A stretch of 64,000 nt of DNA from Achromobacter seleniivolatilans (GTDB lineage: Bacteria > Pseudomonadota > Gammaproteobacteria > Burkholderiales > Burkholderiaceae_B), in contig NZ_CP132976.1 of assembly GCF_030864005.1 (NCBI RefSeq), forward strand, positions 62,001 to 126,000, read 5' to 3'. Positions 1 through 8,760 of this stretch are shown in pieces. How positions within the stretch are numbered: position 1 is the stretch's first letter; the number at the start of each line of letters is the position of its first letter. The position numbers and the translations under genes were made by a program. Under the pieces are notes generated by a model. The model had not been told where the DNA came from. It saw only the letters and a list, made by a program, of their open reading frames with translations, and searched no databases.

Positions 1-1500
1 TCCGCGCGCCAGGCGACCCCGGACCGGGGCGCGGCCGTCGCCCAGGCGGGCGATGTGCGCGTGCCCTACATTCCGCAAACCGTGCGCGATCAGATCCGCG
101 ACGAAGTCAAAGCCGAAGTCATGGTGCAGGCCAAGGAAGAAAACTGGGCGCAGCCCAACACCTTCCCTGACTGGGTATCGCGCATCACGGTTGAAGGCGA
201 TGTGCGCGTGCGCGACGAATCGCGCTTTTACTCGGGCAGCAACAGCAACGAAATCGTGGATTTCGCCAAGCTCAATGCCAAAGGCCCGTACGACGTCAAT
301 ACCAACACCAACGGCGGCTATCCGCCGATGTTGAACACGCGCGAAGACCGCCGCAACCAGTTGCGCATCCGCGCCCGCTTGGGCGTGCGCGCCGAGATAT
401 CGGAAGATTGGGCAGCGGGTATCCGTCTGGCCACGGGCAGCGACGACAGCCCGGTGTCGACGTCCCAGACGCTGGGCGGCGGCATGGGCAAGAAAGACAT
501 CTGGCTGGATCAAGCCTACCTGACGTATCGCGCGGCCAAATGGGCCACCGTCACGGGCGGCCGGATCGGCAATCCGTTCGAGTCCACCGATACCCTGTTC
601 TCCAACGACCTGAACTTCGACGGCGTCGCCGCTATTTTCAAGCACCCGCTGCAAGGCCGCGACGTGACCTTGTTCGGCACCCTGGGCGCGTTTGCCACGG
701 AATACGCGAACAACGGCTGGAACTCGTCTTCCATGACCGAAGGCAGCACCGAGAACAAGTGGCTGCTGGGCGCGCAAGTGGGCGCGGACTGGAAGATCAA
801 CCAGCAGAACAGCCTGCGCGGCGCGCTGGCCTACTACCACTTCGACAATATCGCCGGTAAGCGTTCCAGCTCCTGCTCACCGTGGGCGGGCGACGAGAAC
901 TGCGATACCGACTGGTCGCGTCCGGCCTTCATGCAGAAGGGCAACACGCTGTTCCAGTTGCGCAATATTGCGCCCAACCCGCTTAACCCGGCAGACACCC
1001 CCCAACCGCAATACGTGGGTCTGGCGTCCAAGTTTGACCTGCTGGACCTGAACCTGCGCTGGGACACCCGCGTATTCGACGGCCTGGGCTTGCGCGTCAA
1101 CGGCAACTACATCCGCAACCTGGCTTACAGCAAGAGCAAGATGGCCAGCCGTTCGCAAGGGTTCTTCGTCAACAACTTTGGCGAAAACGGCAGCATCGAA
1201 AGCGGCCCCAACGCCTGGATGCTGCAAGCCACGCTGGGCCGTTCTTACGACCTGAAAGAGAAGGGCGATTGGCTGGCCTTTGTTGGGTACAAGTACATCC
1301 AGCCGGATGCGCTGCCTGACGCCTTCAACGATTCTTCGTTCCATCAAGGCGGCACGAATGCTCGCGGTTACTACATTGGCGCAGGGTACGCATTTGACAA
1401 GAATGTTTACGGCGTCTTCCGCTGGATGAGCACCAAGGAGATCTACGGTCCGCCCTTGGCCATCGACACGATGCAGTTTGAGATCAACGCCAGGTTCTGA
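1..1500 (+). CDS. Putative outer-membrane porin (3' part, cut by window edge)
   Basis: The frame is open from the first base, so the true start and signal peptide lie outside the window. About 500 residues are visible. They alternate short amphipathic beta strands with loops (for example LRIRARLGVRAEI, ATVTGGRIGNPF, AWMLQATLGRSYDL) and end in the strand FEINARF with a terminal Phe, the usual beta-barrel assembly signal. This pattern fits the large putative-porin family (Porin_5 type) rather than the trimeric OmpC-type porins of about 350 residues. The next gene starts 5 bp after the stop, so it heads or continues an operon with the periplasmic coiled-coil gene. The transported substrate cannot be told from the sequence. 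Confidence 0.85.
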   Translation, partial: SARQATPDRGAAVAQAGDVRVPYIPQTVRDQIRDEVKAEVMVQAKEENWAQPNTFPDWVSRITVEGDVRVRDESRFYSGSNSNEIVDFAKLNAKGPYDVNTNTNGGYPPMLNTREDRRNQLRIRARLGVRAEISEDWAAGIRLATGSDDSPVSTSQTLGGGMGKKDIWLDQAYLTYRAAKWATVTGGRIGNPFESTDTLFSNDLNFDGVAAIFKHPLQGRDVTLFGTLGAFATEYANNGWNSSSMTEGSTENKWLLGAQVGADWKINQQNSLRGALAYYHFDNIAGKRSSSCSPWAGDENCDTDWSRPAFMQKGNTLFQLRNIAPNPLNPADTPQPQYVGLASKFDLLDLNLRWDTRVFDGLGLRVNGNYIRNLAYSKSKMASRSQGFFVNNFGENGSIESGPNAWMLQATLGRSYDLKEKGDWLAFVGYKYIQPDALPDAFNDSSFHQGGTNARGYYIGAGYAFDKNVYGVFRWMSTKEIYGPPLAIDTMQFEINARF

Positions 1501-1504
1501 GGCC

Positions 1505-2203
1505 ATGAACATGCACATCGTATGGGATGAATCCCGGCACTCGCCCGCGGCAGGGCGCGGCAGGCGGTTTGCCGCCGCCGTAGCCTTGTGCGCCGCGGGC
1601 CTGTCGCTGTCCTGCGGCGCGCAGGCTGAAAGCATGGAGGAACGTCTGCGGGCCCAACTGCGCAGCACCACCCAGCAATTGCAGCAGCTGCAAAGCGAGC
1701 AGGCGCAGGTCAACGCGGCTAAGGCGGCCGCCGAGGCGCAGCGCGATACCGCGCAGAAAGAGCTGGAGTCGCTGCGCGCCCAACTGGCCAAGAGCCGCGG
1801 GCAGGCTGAAAAACTGGCCGAACAGCAGGGCGCCGTGATGGAGAGCGCGCAGGCGCAGGTCGCTGCCAGCCACGCGCAATTGGGCAAGTTCAAGGGCGCG
1901 TATGACGAGCTGTTGACGTTGTCGCGCGGTAAGGAAGCGGAACGCCTTGCGTTGGCCAAACACCTGGCGCAGCGCGACGAAGAGGTCAAAGTATGCGTGG
2001 CGAAAAATCGCGACATGTACGAGGCCGGCAAAGAGATCCTGAACGCCTACGAACGCATCAGCACCGGCGACATTCTGGCGATCAAGCAGCCCTTCGCGGG
2101 CAAGGCGCGCGTCCAGTTTGAAGAGCAGGCGCAAGCGTACGGCGACCGCCTGTACGACGCCCAGACGCCGCGCAGTCAAGCTGCTGCAACGTCCAACCCG
2201 TAG
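1505..2203 (+). CDS. Exported coiled-coil protein
   Basis: A 232-residue protein starting MNMHIVWDE; the ATG 5 bp after the porin stop is preferred to a TTG/GTG inside the porin gene. Residues about 20-46 form a signal peptide (basic GRGRRF, hydrophobic AAAVALCAAGLSLS, then CGAQAES). Residues about 50-130 are a long Gln/Ala/Glu-rich heptad region (LQQLQSEQAQVNAAKAAAEAQ) typical of a coiled coil. The C-terminal third is globular with one Cys (VCVAKNRDMYEAGKEIL). No enzymatic motif is visible. Its tight link to the porin suggests a periplasmic partner or spacer for that outer-membrane protein, but this is inferred from position only. Confidence 0.8.
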   Translation: MNMHIVWDESRHSPAAGRGRRFAAAVALCAAGLSLSCGAQAESMEERLRAQLRSTTQQLQQLQSEQAQVNAAKAAAEAQRDTAQKELESLRAQLAKSRGQAEKLAEQQGAVMESAQAQVAASHAQLGKFKGAYDELLTLSRGKEAERLALAKHLAQRDEEVKVCVAKNRDMYEAGKEILNAYERISTGDILAIKQPFAGKARVQFEEQAQAYGDRLYDAQTPRSQAAATSNP

Positions 2204-2245
2204 TCTGTACCAGACTGTTTAATTCTCTATTCCAGGAATACCGAT

Positions 2246-2749
2246 ATGACTGAATCCAGCCTGATTCAAGAAGTGAACGCCGAGCGCCTGCAAGCGCTGC
2301 TGCAATCCGTGGGCTACCGCGTGACCCTGTCCGAACAGAACGGCATGGTGCAATTGTTGAGCGCCAGCCAGGGCGTGGGCTTTGCCGCACGCATGGGAAA
2401 TCCGGCGCAGCAGGATGGCGATTATCTGGACTACACGTTGAGCTGCGCACTGCGCGTGCAGGGCGAGTTGCCTGCGGGTCTGGCCGACCGCTGGAACGTG
2501 GAAAAGCGCTTTGCCCGCCTGTCGGTGCAGGGTGTTTTCTTGGTGCTGGAACTGGATGTGATCGTGGCCGGCGGCGTGTCGGAAACGTATTTGCGTGCCA
2601 CTACCGAACTGTGGGATCGCCTGCTGCAGGAATTCCTGCTGTTCTTGCGCGCCAACGCGACGGCGCCGAATGAATCGGCCGCGGCCGATGCAGAAACCGA
2701 TGATGCCTCGCTGGCTGAAACCCCGCAGGAAGAAACCGCCGCTGCGTAA
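2246..2749 (+). CDS. YbjN-domain protein
   Basis: The 167-residue product matches the YbjN-type fold: an N-terminal helix (ITxx-like LIQEVNAERLQALLQSVGYRV), a beta-rich centre (MVQLLSASQGVGFAARMG, DYLDYTLSCALRV) and the characteristic block WNVEKRFARLSVQGVFLVLELDVIVAGG followed by a helix. The last 30 residues are an acidic Ala/Glu tail. It has no signal peptide. Proteins of this family resemble type III secretion chaperones in fold and are often tied to envelope or stress functions; here it sits between two envelope genes, so a chaperone-like role for a neighbour is possible but not shown. The start is supported by GGAATACCG just upstream. Confidence 0.75.
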   Translation: MTESSLIQEVNAERLQALLQSVGYRVTLSEQNGMVQLLSASQGVGFAARMGNPAQQDGDYLDYTLSCALRVQGELPAGLADRWNVEKRFARLSVQGVFLVLELDVIVAGGVSETYLRATTELWDRLLQEFLLFLRANATAPNESAAADAETDDASLAETPQEETAAA

Positions 2750-2818
2750 TGCGCCACGCAAGCTGCGGCGGGCGCAGATTGCTCGTTCACCGCAGCTTGC
2801 CATGCCAAGGTTCCCACG

Positions 2819-3871
2819 ATGACCACAACTTTGAAATCCTCTAACCGGCTACGTCTGACGGCGGCGGTGCTGTTGATCGCGGTGCTCGCCGGTGCGGTTG
2901 CGCTGATGCGCGGCAACGATGCGCAAAGCAGCGAAACGGCCCCGCCGGCCAAGGTGGCGGCCGCAGCGCCCACCAGTACTGCCGTCACTGCTGCGGCCCC
3001 AGCCATCAAGGCGCCGGCCATTGCCACGCTGGGCGCGGTGCAGGTGGACCGTGACGAGCTGATGCTTCAGTTGCAGGCCCTGCCGCCCGAGGCGCGCGAC
3101 CAGTTGCGCGGCAACAGGACCGGGCTGGACCAATGGCTGCGCGCCCGGCTTGCCGAAAAGGCGCTGGTCGAGCAAGCCCGCGCGCAAGGATGGCAAGACA
3201 AGCCAGAACTCAAGCGCGCTTTTCAAGCCGCGCAGGAGCGTATCCTGGTGCAAAGCTATCTGGCTTCCGTCAGCCGCGCGCCCGACGACTATCCCGCGCA
3301 GGCAGACCTGCAAGCCGCCTACGAGCGGGCCAAGCCGCAGTTGGCGCAGCCGGCGCAGTATCGGGTCAGCCAGATCTTCCTGCCGGCAGCGTTAGGCGAT
3401 GCCGACGCTGTATCCGCGGCACGCAAGCAAGCGCTGGACCTGGTCAAGCGCGCGCAAGCGCCCAAGGCGGACTTCGCGGCCCTGGCTCAGAATTACTCGC
3501 GCGACGACACCACGCGCGCCGAAGGCGGAGATATCGGTTTTGTGCCGCTGGCGCAACTGACGCCAGAGATGCGTCCGGTGGTCGAGCAAATGAAGGCGGG
3601 TGAAGTGGCTGCGCCGGTGCAGTCCGTGGCGGGCTTTCATATCCTGAAGCTGACGGACCTGCGCCCGGCCAGCGTTACGCCCTTTGATCAGGTCAAAGAA
3701 GAACTGCGCGCTGCATTGCGTACGCAGCGTCAGGAAATGGCCGCACGAGCCTATCTGGAGGGGTTGTTGAATGCCGGAACCGTCAGCATCGATGGCGCGG
3801 CGCTCAATGCCGCATTTGAACAAACCTCAGCCGCGGCTGCGGCCAAACCGTCGGTCGCCCGCGCCCCATGA
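2819..3871 (+). CDS. Parvulin-type peptidyl-prolyl isomerase, membrane anchored
   Basis: A 350-residue protein with a positively charged start and a single hydrophobic segment at residues 12-29 (LTAAVLLIAVLAGAVALM), no lipobox, then an Ala/Pro-rich linker to about residue 65. A helical region follows (LRGNRTGLDQWLRARL, resembling the SurA/PpiC N-terminal arm). Residues about 180-285 are the rotamase domain, with YRVSQIFL, DFAALAQNYSRDD, GGDIGFVPLAQLTPEM and the closing GFHILKLTDLRPA. It therefore probably catalyses prolyl cis-trans isomerisation or acts as a chaperone for outer-membrane proteins in the periplasm, consistent with the upstream porin. The coding end overlaps the next gene by 101 bp. 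Confidence 0.9.
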   Translation: MTTTLKSSNRLRLTAAVLLIAVLAGAVALMRGNDAQSSETAPPAKVAAAAPTSTAVTAAAPAIKAPAIATLGAVQVDRDELMLQLQALPPEARDQLRGNRTGLDQWLRARLAEKALVEQARAQGWQDKPELKRAFQAAQERILVQSYLASVSRAPDDYPAQADLQAAYERAKPQLAQPAQYRVSQIFLPAALGDADAVSAARKQALDLVKRAQAPKADFAALAQNYSRDDTTRAEGGDIGFVPLAQLTPEMRPVVEQMKAGEVAAPVQSVAGFHILKLTDLRPASVTPFDQVKEELRAALRTQRQEMAARAYLEGLLNAGTVSIDGAALNAAFEQTSAAAAAKPSVARAP

Positions 3872-4316
3872 CGCGATATCGCCGCCGTCGGGCACGTCTG
3901 TTTTCCTGACGCTGGATGCTCGTTTAACGCAGGCGCTGGGCGGTGCGGAACCGCCAGCCAGCCTGCAACGCGCGGGGGCGCTGTTGCAGGCTTTGCGGCA
4001 GACGTTTGACGGTGAATTGCGCCGCTGGTGTCCCCTGGTGCCGGATCTGGCGCCCGATCTCACGATGGGGCGGGTGCGAGATCCGGCGCGGGAACTGGGC
4101 CTGGACCTGTCGGACCTGCGCGTCCTGTATCGGGCGCTGCGGGTGGTATGGCTGGCTGAATTGGTGTTCGGCGAACGAGAGCTTGCGCACCGGTGGTTAA
4201 GCCAGCCCAAGCGCTGCTTGCAGGGACGTGTGCCTCTCTTGTTATGCCAGCACGGGCGCTACGCGGCCATGATTGAACAATGGCTAGTCAACATAGATGA
4301 AGGGAACGGCCCATGA
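3771..4316 (+). CDS. Xre/MbcA/ParS-type antitoxin-like protein
   Basis: A 181-residue protein. The first ATG is kept because a strong GGAGGGG Shine-Dalgarno lies 7-8 bp before it, inside the PPIase gene. The C-terminal half fits the toxin-binding domain of Xre-type antitoxins of RES toxins: WLAELVFGERELAHRWLSQ, then PKRCLQGRVPLLLCQHGR (family pattern P..L.GR.P..L...) and a final amphipathic helix IEQWLVNIDEG. The N-terminal helix-turn-helix is poorly recognisable and replaced by a Pro/Arg-rich leader. The stop overlaps the RES gene by 4 bp (ATGA), the usual coupling of this toxin-antitoxin class. DNA binding is doubtful; toxin binding is the better-supported role. Confidence 0.7.
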   Translation: MPEPSASMARRSMPHLNKPQPRLRPNRRSPAPHDAISPPSGTSVFLTLDARLTQALGGAEPPASLQRAGALLQALRQTFDGELRRWCPLVPDLAPDLTMGRVRDPARELGLDLSDLRVLYRALRVVWLAELVFGERELAHRWLSQPKRCLQGRVPLLLCQHGRYAAMIEQWLVNIDEGNGP

Positions 4317-4804
4317 TTGCGCTGTGGCGCTTGAGCAATAGTCAGGACTTGCAGCCCAGATCGCGGCCGGCAGGGCGATGGCACGGCGCAGGCGCGCCCG
4401 TGGTGGTGCTGGACTCGCATCCCGCCGCTGCCGTGTTTGCGCGCCTGGCGCAGTCCGAAGTCGCGCATCCCAGCGCCTTGCCACGCCATTATTTTCTGCT
4501 GGAAGTCATGGTGCCGGATCACGCGATCAGCGAGGCCAGCCCGCCTGTGCATTGGCAGACCGACACCCCCGCCACCCGCGCCCTGGGCAACGCGTGGTTG
4601 GCCAGCGGCGACACCTTGCTGTTGCGCGTGCCATCTCCGGCCGGCGGCTTCCAGTATCTGTTGAACGCCGCGCATCCGCATCTGGCGCAATGCCAGATCG
4701 TGTCGTCGGTGGCTTACCCTTACGCCCCGCATCTGTCGGGAATTGCCGACGCGGTGCTCGATGGCGCGGGATGGCTGGTGCCGGCCCGGTCGGGCGAAGC
4801 ATAA
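4313..4804 (+). CDS. RES-domain toxin-like protein (active site degenerate)
   Basis: A 163-residue protein matching RES toxins along its whole length: the opening LWRLS, the AGRWHGAGAPVVVLDSHPA block (family form GRWH..G.PVVYLAESPA), and the C-terminal ALGNAWLASGDTLLLRVPS followed by YLLNAAHPHLAQC. RES enzymes degrade NAD+ by phosphorolysis or hydrolysis. The conserved Tyr of VVYL is Val here and the Glu expected about eleven residues later in the helix is Ala (AAVFARLAQ), while the Arg and the Ser of VPS remain. The protein may thus be inactive or altered. The paired antitoxin-like gene lies directly upstream with ATGA overlap. Confidence 0.72.
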   Translation: MIALWRLSNSQDLQPRSRPAGRWHGAGAPVVVLDSHPAAAVFARLAQSEVAHPSALPRHYFLLEVMVPDHAISEASPPVHWQTDTPATRALGNAWLASGDTLLLRVPSPAGGFQYLLNAAHPHLAQCQIVSSVAYPYAPHLSGIADAVLDGAGWLVPARSGEA

Positions 4805-4883
4805 GGCGCGGTGCGGGACTAGAATGATGCACACCCGGCGCCACGCCGGAGTGCCACCCACGTTCCTGTCAGGAGCCCGCCGT

Positions 4884-5747
4884 ATGACCGCAATTCCCGC
4901 AGCCCCCTCGACGGGCGCGGCGTTACCCGCCTACACCGCGCAGGTGGATATCATTTCAATCCAGTCCCAGGTTGTGTATGGCTATGTCGGCAATAACGCC
5001 GCCATGCCGGTATTTCGCCGCGCGGGCTTGCGCGCCATCGCCGTGCCAACCGTCATTCTGAGCAATACGCCGCACTATCCCACGCTGCATGGCGGCGCGG
5101 TGCCGTTGGAGTGGTTTGACGGCTTGTTGCGGGGCCTGGACGAACGTGGCGTCACCAAGGTGGCGCGTGCGGTCGTTTGCGGATATCTGGGCCAGCCCGG
5201 TCAGGCCGAATCGCTGGCGCGCTGGCTGCCGGGCCTGCGCGCGGCGCGGCCGGACCTGCGGGTGCATATCGACCCGGTCATGGGTGACCGCAACGACGGC
5301 CTGTACGTAGACGCAGGTCTGGTCGCGCAGTACCGGCGCCTGCTGGTGCCTTTGGCAGACGGCATGACGCCGAATCACTTTGAACTGGAACAACTGGTCG
5401 GACGGCCGTTGTCGTCCATGGATGAAGTGGTTGCGGCGGCGCGTGAGCTCATCGCCGAGGGGCCGCAATGGATCGTTGTGACCAGCGCTGCGCCGATGGC
5501 GGCGGAGCCGGGCACTTTGCAATTGGCGGTCGTAACGCAAGATGCGGCCAGCATCGTGACCCACCCCGAGATCGCCATTCCGCCATCCGTGCATGGCACG
5601 GGCGACGTATTCATGGCCAGTGTCACAGCCAAGCTGCTGACCGGTCAGGACCTGCCCGAAGCGGTACGCGAAGCTGCGGCCGTGGTTACGGCAACGCTGG
5701 AACGTACGCGTGAACTAGCCTGGGAAGAGCTGGCGGTCGAAGACTAG
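4884..5747 (+). CDS. pdxY: Pyridoxal kinase PdxY
   Basis: A 287-residue ribokinase-family enzyme that phosphorylates pyridoxal to pyridoxal 5'-phosphate in the salvage pathway. The ATG at 4884 has AGGAG 8 bp upstream, so the longer in-frame extension is rejected. Family signatures are clear: IISIQSQVVYGYVGNNAA near the N-terminus, LSNTPHYPTLHGG, the DPVMGDRNDGLYVD phosphate-binding segment, LTPNHFELEQL-like TPNHFELEQLVGRPL, and the catalytic GTGDVFMASVTA anion-hole motif near residue 240. Length is normal (E. coli PdxY has 287). It appears to be a single-gene unit; its stop faces the pldA stop 26 bp away. Confidence 0.93.
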   Translation: MTAIPAAPSTGAALPAYTAQVDIISIQSQVVYGYVGNNAAMPVFRRAGLRAIAVPTVILSNTPHYPTLHGGAVPLEWFDGLLRGLDERGVTKVARAVVCGYLGQPGQAESLARWLPGLRAARPDLRVHIDPVMGDRNDGLYVDAGLVAQYRRLLVPLADGMTPNHFELEQLVGRPLSSMDEVVAAARELIAEGPQWIVVTSAAPMAAEPGTLQLAVVTQDAASIVTHPEIAIPPSVHGTGDVFMASVTAKLLTGQDLPEAVREAAAVVTATLERTRELAWEELAVED

Positions 5748-5772
5748 GCCGCCCGCGCCGCCCAACCCTCCA

Positions 5773-7098
5773 TCAAGGCACCAGCGACAACCCGATCCGG
5801 AACTGGGATTCGTTGCGCTGGTTGTATCCCAGCAGCGTTTCGCCGTACCCATTGAAGTACTGCAAATGCAGATAGCCGTTCATGTTCAGCCATGTGCGTT
5901 GCAACGGCCATGCGAAATCCAGTTGGGTGGTGCGGCGCTTTTGATCTCCTTGACGATACATGGCGGACACCACCGCGCCATTGTCTTGCGCCCAGCGCAG
6001 TTGCCAGTCGACGCGGCCGGCGTAGTCGGCGTAGTCGCGGTTTTCGTCGGCAACGCCAAAATACGCTTTGACCTTCGGGGCAAAGGTCAGCGTGCTGCCG
6101 CCGTCAAAGCGGTAGTGGAAGCGCGGTTCGATGTACCCGTCGTTGACCGACCGGGAGTCTACGCCGTCCTTGCCGTTGGAGTTGTGCTCGACGCCGGTAT
6201 TCATGCCGAAGCGCCAGTTCTGGTTGGCGGACTGCCAGATGTTGTCCGACAGCCAAAACGCGCTGGGGTTGAACGTGGTGTCGATGAAGGGCATGGAATC
6301 GCCCTGCAAGTCCCACAACGAAGTCTGGGTATAGGCCAGGTAGAAGTTCTCGCCCCAGGTTGCCGGACGATCACCGCTGGGACTGAACAAGCGGTATTTG
6401 GCGCTGATCTGGAAGCGGGCGGTGGTTTGCCCGCGGGTGCCGATGTCAAAGTACACCGGCTTGTATTCCGAGATCGAACTGCGGAAACGGTCGAACGCCG
6501 TTTGCTGTTGCACCGAAGGCACGACGGCCGCATCCGGAGCCGGGCCGCCTTCGGGCGAAGCGCCAACGGCTGTCACCGCGGCAACCGGCACGGGCTGGCC
6601 GCTGCGCGCATCTACGACCGGGCCTTGCGCGGGCGTGCTGGCCAGCGTGCCGCTTTCGCGGCCGGTGGCGTCCAGCGCCATCATGGAAGGCTGGCCTTCG
6701 ATCGAAACCGCCTGCAGACCGCGCGCGGTACTGGGCACGACGGCAGTCCACGCCATGCGGGCAAAGTTATTGACCGGCACGCTATAGCTGGCGCGGCCAC
6801 CCGCGAGCTTGGCCAGGCTGCGCACGATCTGGCCGTCCTGGCTGCGCCATTGCAAGACGAGTTCCGGCGGCGCTTCCCAATTAGCGCGGGCACTGCCTTC
6901 GTTGAAGTACACGGCCTCGATGGTGACGGTCTCGCCTGGGGCCGCGGACGGGCGGTCCAAGCGGTACGACACACCGGCTGCGGCGGAGCCAGCCGCGCTC
7001 AAGGCAAGCATGGCGGTCAGGGCGCGCAGGGTGAAAAAAGATCGTGATTGGCGGCGTGTGGGCATGGAGCGTGCGGTGTTTTTCTGGTGACGGGGCAA
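5773..7098 (-). CDS. pldA: Outer-membrane phospholipase A (OmPLA)
   Basis: A 441-residue protein: signal peptide (basic start, LRALTAMLALSAAGSAAAG), a long extra domain to about residue 200 with beta-rich segments (GETVTIEAVYFNEG), then the phospholipase barrel. Diagnostic barrel motifs are YTQTSLWDL, NPSAFWL, the catalytic GVEHNSNGKDG (His and Ser of the H-x-S motif), SVNDGYIEP, and the terminal LQYFNGYGETLLGYN with a final hydrophobic strand. OmPLA hydrolyses outer-membrane phospholipids after calcium-dependent dimerisation. The N-terminal domain makes it longer than E. coli PldA (289 residues), as commonly seen in betaproteobacteria. A second in-frame Met at residue 12 could also be the start. 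Confidence 0.88.
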   Translation of the reverse strand: MPRHQKNTARSMPTRRQSRSFFTLRALTAMLALSAAGSAAAGVSYRLDRPSAAPGETVTIEAVYFNEGSARANWEAPPELVLQWRSQDGQIVRSLAKLAGGRASYSVPVNNFARMAWTAVVPSTARGLQAVSIEGQPSMMALDATGRESGTLASTPAQGPVVDARSGQPVPVAAVTAVGASPEGGPAPDAAVVPSVQQQTAFDRFRSSISEYKPVYFDIGTRGQTTARFQISAKYRLFSPSGDRPATWGENFYLAYTQTSLWDLQGDSMPFIDTTFNPSAFWLSDNIWQSANQNWRFGMNTGVEHNSNGKDGVDSRSVNDGYIEPRFHYRFDGGSTLTFAPKVKAYFGVADENRDYADYAGRVDWQLRWAQDNGAVVSAMYRQGDQKRRTTQLDFAWPLQRTWLNMNGYLHLQYFNGYGETLLGYNQRNESQFRIGLSLVP

Positions 7099-7200
7099 TG
7101 TAGCATCCAGCCCGGAAACCGTTTGTAAGGCAGCCTAATCTTATGTAGTGCTTGTAATAAAGCAGCGTTAAAGGTGGTGAGGCTGACGATCCAAAGCAAC

Positions 7201-7234
7201 AGGCCCCTGGCATTGTCGACAATGCCAGGGGCCT
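7201..7234 (-). terminator. Strong hairpin downstream of the ALDH gene
   Basis: AGGCCCCTGGCATTG, a TCGA loop and CAATGCCAGGGGCCT form a perfect 15-bp stem 24 bp past the stop of the aldehyde dehydrogenase gene. A weak T-rich stretch follows on the minus strand. Because the repeat is symmetric it could also stop transcription arriving from the left. Confidence 0.75.
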
Positions 7235-7257
7235 GCTATTTCAAGCGTTTAGCGGGC

Positions 7258-8760
7258 TTATTCGCCGAATTTGATGCCTTGTGCCAGCGGCAGATTGCGC
7301 GAGTAATTGATGGTGTTGGTCGCGCGGCGCATGTAATTGCGCCACGAGTCCGAACCCGATTCGCGGCCGCCGCCTGTTTCCTTTTCGCCACCGAAGGCGC
7401 CGCCGATTTCCGCGCCGGATGTGCCGATGTTGACGTTGGCAATGCCGCAGTCAGAACCGGATGCCGACAGGAAGGTTTCGGCTTCGCGCAGGTCATTGGT
7501 GAAAATGGCGGACGACAGGCCTTGCGGCACGCCGTTTTGCAAGGCCAGCGCGTCGCCGAATTCCTTGTAGCGCATCACGTACAGAATGGGCGCAAAGGTC
7601 TCGTGGCAAACGACATCGGTCTGGCCGGGCATTTCGGCGATAGCCGGGCGCACATACCAGGCGTTCGGGTACTGATCTGCCAGCACGCGTTCGCCGCCTG
7701 CAACTTTGCCGCCTTGTTCGCGCGCCGCTTTCAGCGATTCCTGCATGGCGTCAAACGACACACGGTCAATCAGCGGGCCGACCAGATTGCCGCCGTCCAG
7801 CGGGTTGCCGATGGGGGCGCTGGCATAAGCCTTGTGCAGGCGCTCGACCAGGGCATCGGCCACGCTTTCGTGCACGATCAGGCGGCGCGTGGTGGTGCAG
7901 CGCTGGCCGGCAGTGCCGATGGCGCCGAAGACGATGCCGCGGGCGGCCATGTCCAGGTCAGCGGTGGGGCCGACGATGATGGCGTTGTTGCCGCCCAATT
8001 CCAGCAGCACGCGGCCAAAGCGTTGCGCCACGCGCGGGCCAACCTGGCGGCCCATGCGGGTCGAGCCCGTGGCCGATACCAGCGCCACGGTATGCGAATC
8101 CACCAGCGCTTCGCCAACTTCGCGGCCGCCGATCAGCACTTCGGACAAGCCGGCCGGCGCGTCGCCAAAGCGGTGCATGGCCTGCGCGAACAAAGCTTGG
8201 CAGGCAAGGGCGGTCAGCGGGGTTTTCTCTGACGGTTTCCAGACGACCGCGTTGCCGCAGACGATCGCCAGCGCGGCGTTCCAGGACCACACCGCCACGG
8301 GGAAGTTAAAGGCGCTGATGACGCCGACCACACCCAGCGGATGCCAGGTTTCCATCATGCGGTGGCCGGGGCGCTCAGAGGCGATGGTCAGGCCGTACAG
8401 CTGGCGCGACAGGCCCACGGCAAAGTCGCAGATGTCGATCATTTCCTGCACTTCGCCTTCGCCTTCGGCCAGGATCTTGCCGGCTTCCAGACTGACAAGG
8501 CGGCCCAGCGCAGTCTTGTTTTCACGCAGCGTTTCACCCAGCAGACGGATCAATTCGCCCCGGCGCGGGGCGGGCACATCGCGCCAGGCCAGGCTGGCTT
8601 GGCGGGCGCGGGTGATCGCCGAGTGGGCCTGAGCCACCGTGTGTTCATGCACCTGGGCCAGTTCAGCGCCATCGATCGGGCTGCGTGCGGTCAACGTGCC
8701 GCCGGTAAGCGCGTCTGGGTTCAGGCCGAGCGCGCGCAGGATGTCTTGGGGGGTGTCCAT
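7258..8760 (-). CDS. amaB: ALDH7-family semialdehyde dehydrogenase (piperideine-6-carboxylate/aminoadipate semialdehyde)
   Basis: A 500-residue NAD(P)-dependent aldehyde dehydrogenase that follows the ALDH7 (antiquitin/AmaB) pattern almost throughout: LVSLEAGKILAEGEGEVQEMIDICDFA is split over the motif at residues 90-115, then PLGVVGVISAFNFPVAVW, the SATGSTRMGRQV nucleotide loop, LLELGGNNAII (catalytic Glu), TAGQRCTTTRRL (catalytic Cys), HETFAPILYVMRY, and the ALDH7 hallmark GGAFGGEKETGGGRESGSD. ALDH7 enzymes oxidise alpha-aminoadipate semialdehyde, in equilibrium with piperideine-6-carboxylate, in lysine and pipecolate breakdown. The gene is divergent from the ABC transporter and FAD oxidase that would supply that substrate. 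The gene symbol rests on family and context. Confidence 0.85.
   Translation of the reverse strand: MDTPQDILRALGLNPDALTGGTLTARSPIDGAELAQVHEHTVAQAHSAITRARQASLAWRDVPAPRRGELIRLLGETLRENKTALGRLVSLEAGKILAEGEGEVQEMIDICDFAVGLSRQLYGLTIASERPGHRMMETWHPLGVVGVISAFNFPVAVWSWNAALAIVCGNAVVWKPSEKTPLTALACQALFAQAMHRFGDAPAGLSEVLIGGREVGEALVDSHTVALVSATGSTRMGRQVGPRVAQRFGRVLLELGGNNAIIVGPTADLDMAARGIVFGAIGTAGQRCTTTRRLIVHESVADALVERLHKAYASAPIGNPLDGGNLVGPLIDRVSFDAMQESLKAAREQGGKVAGGERVLADQYPNAWYVRPAIAEMPGQTDVVCHETFAPILYVMRYKEFGDALALQNGVPQGLSSAIFTNDLREAETFLSASGSDCGIANVNIGTSGAEIGGAFGGEKETGGGRESGSDSWRNYMRRATNTINYSRNLPLAQGIKFGE

Noticed and set aside
5866..7047. Long plus-strand open frame (393 codons) over the pldA region
   Set aside because: It is the antisense shadow of pldA, a high-GC frame artefact; the minus-strand protein has clear OmPLA motifs.
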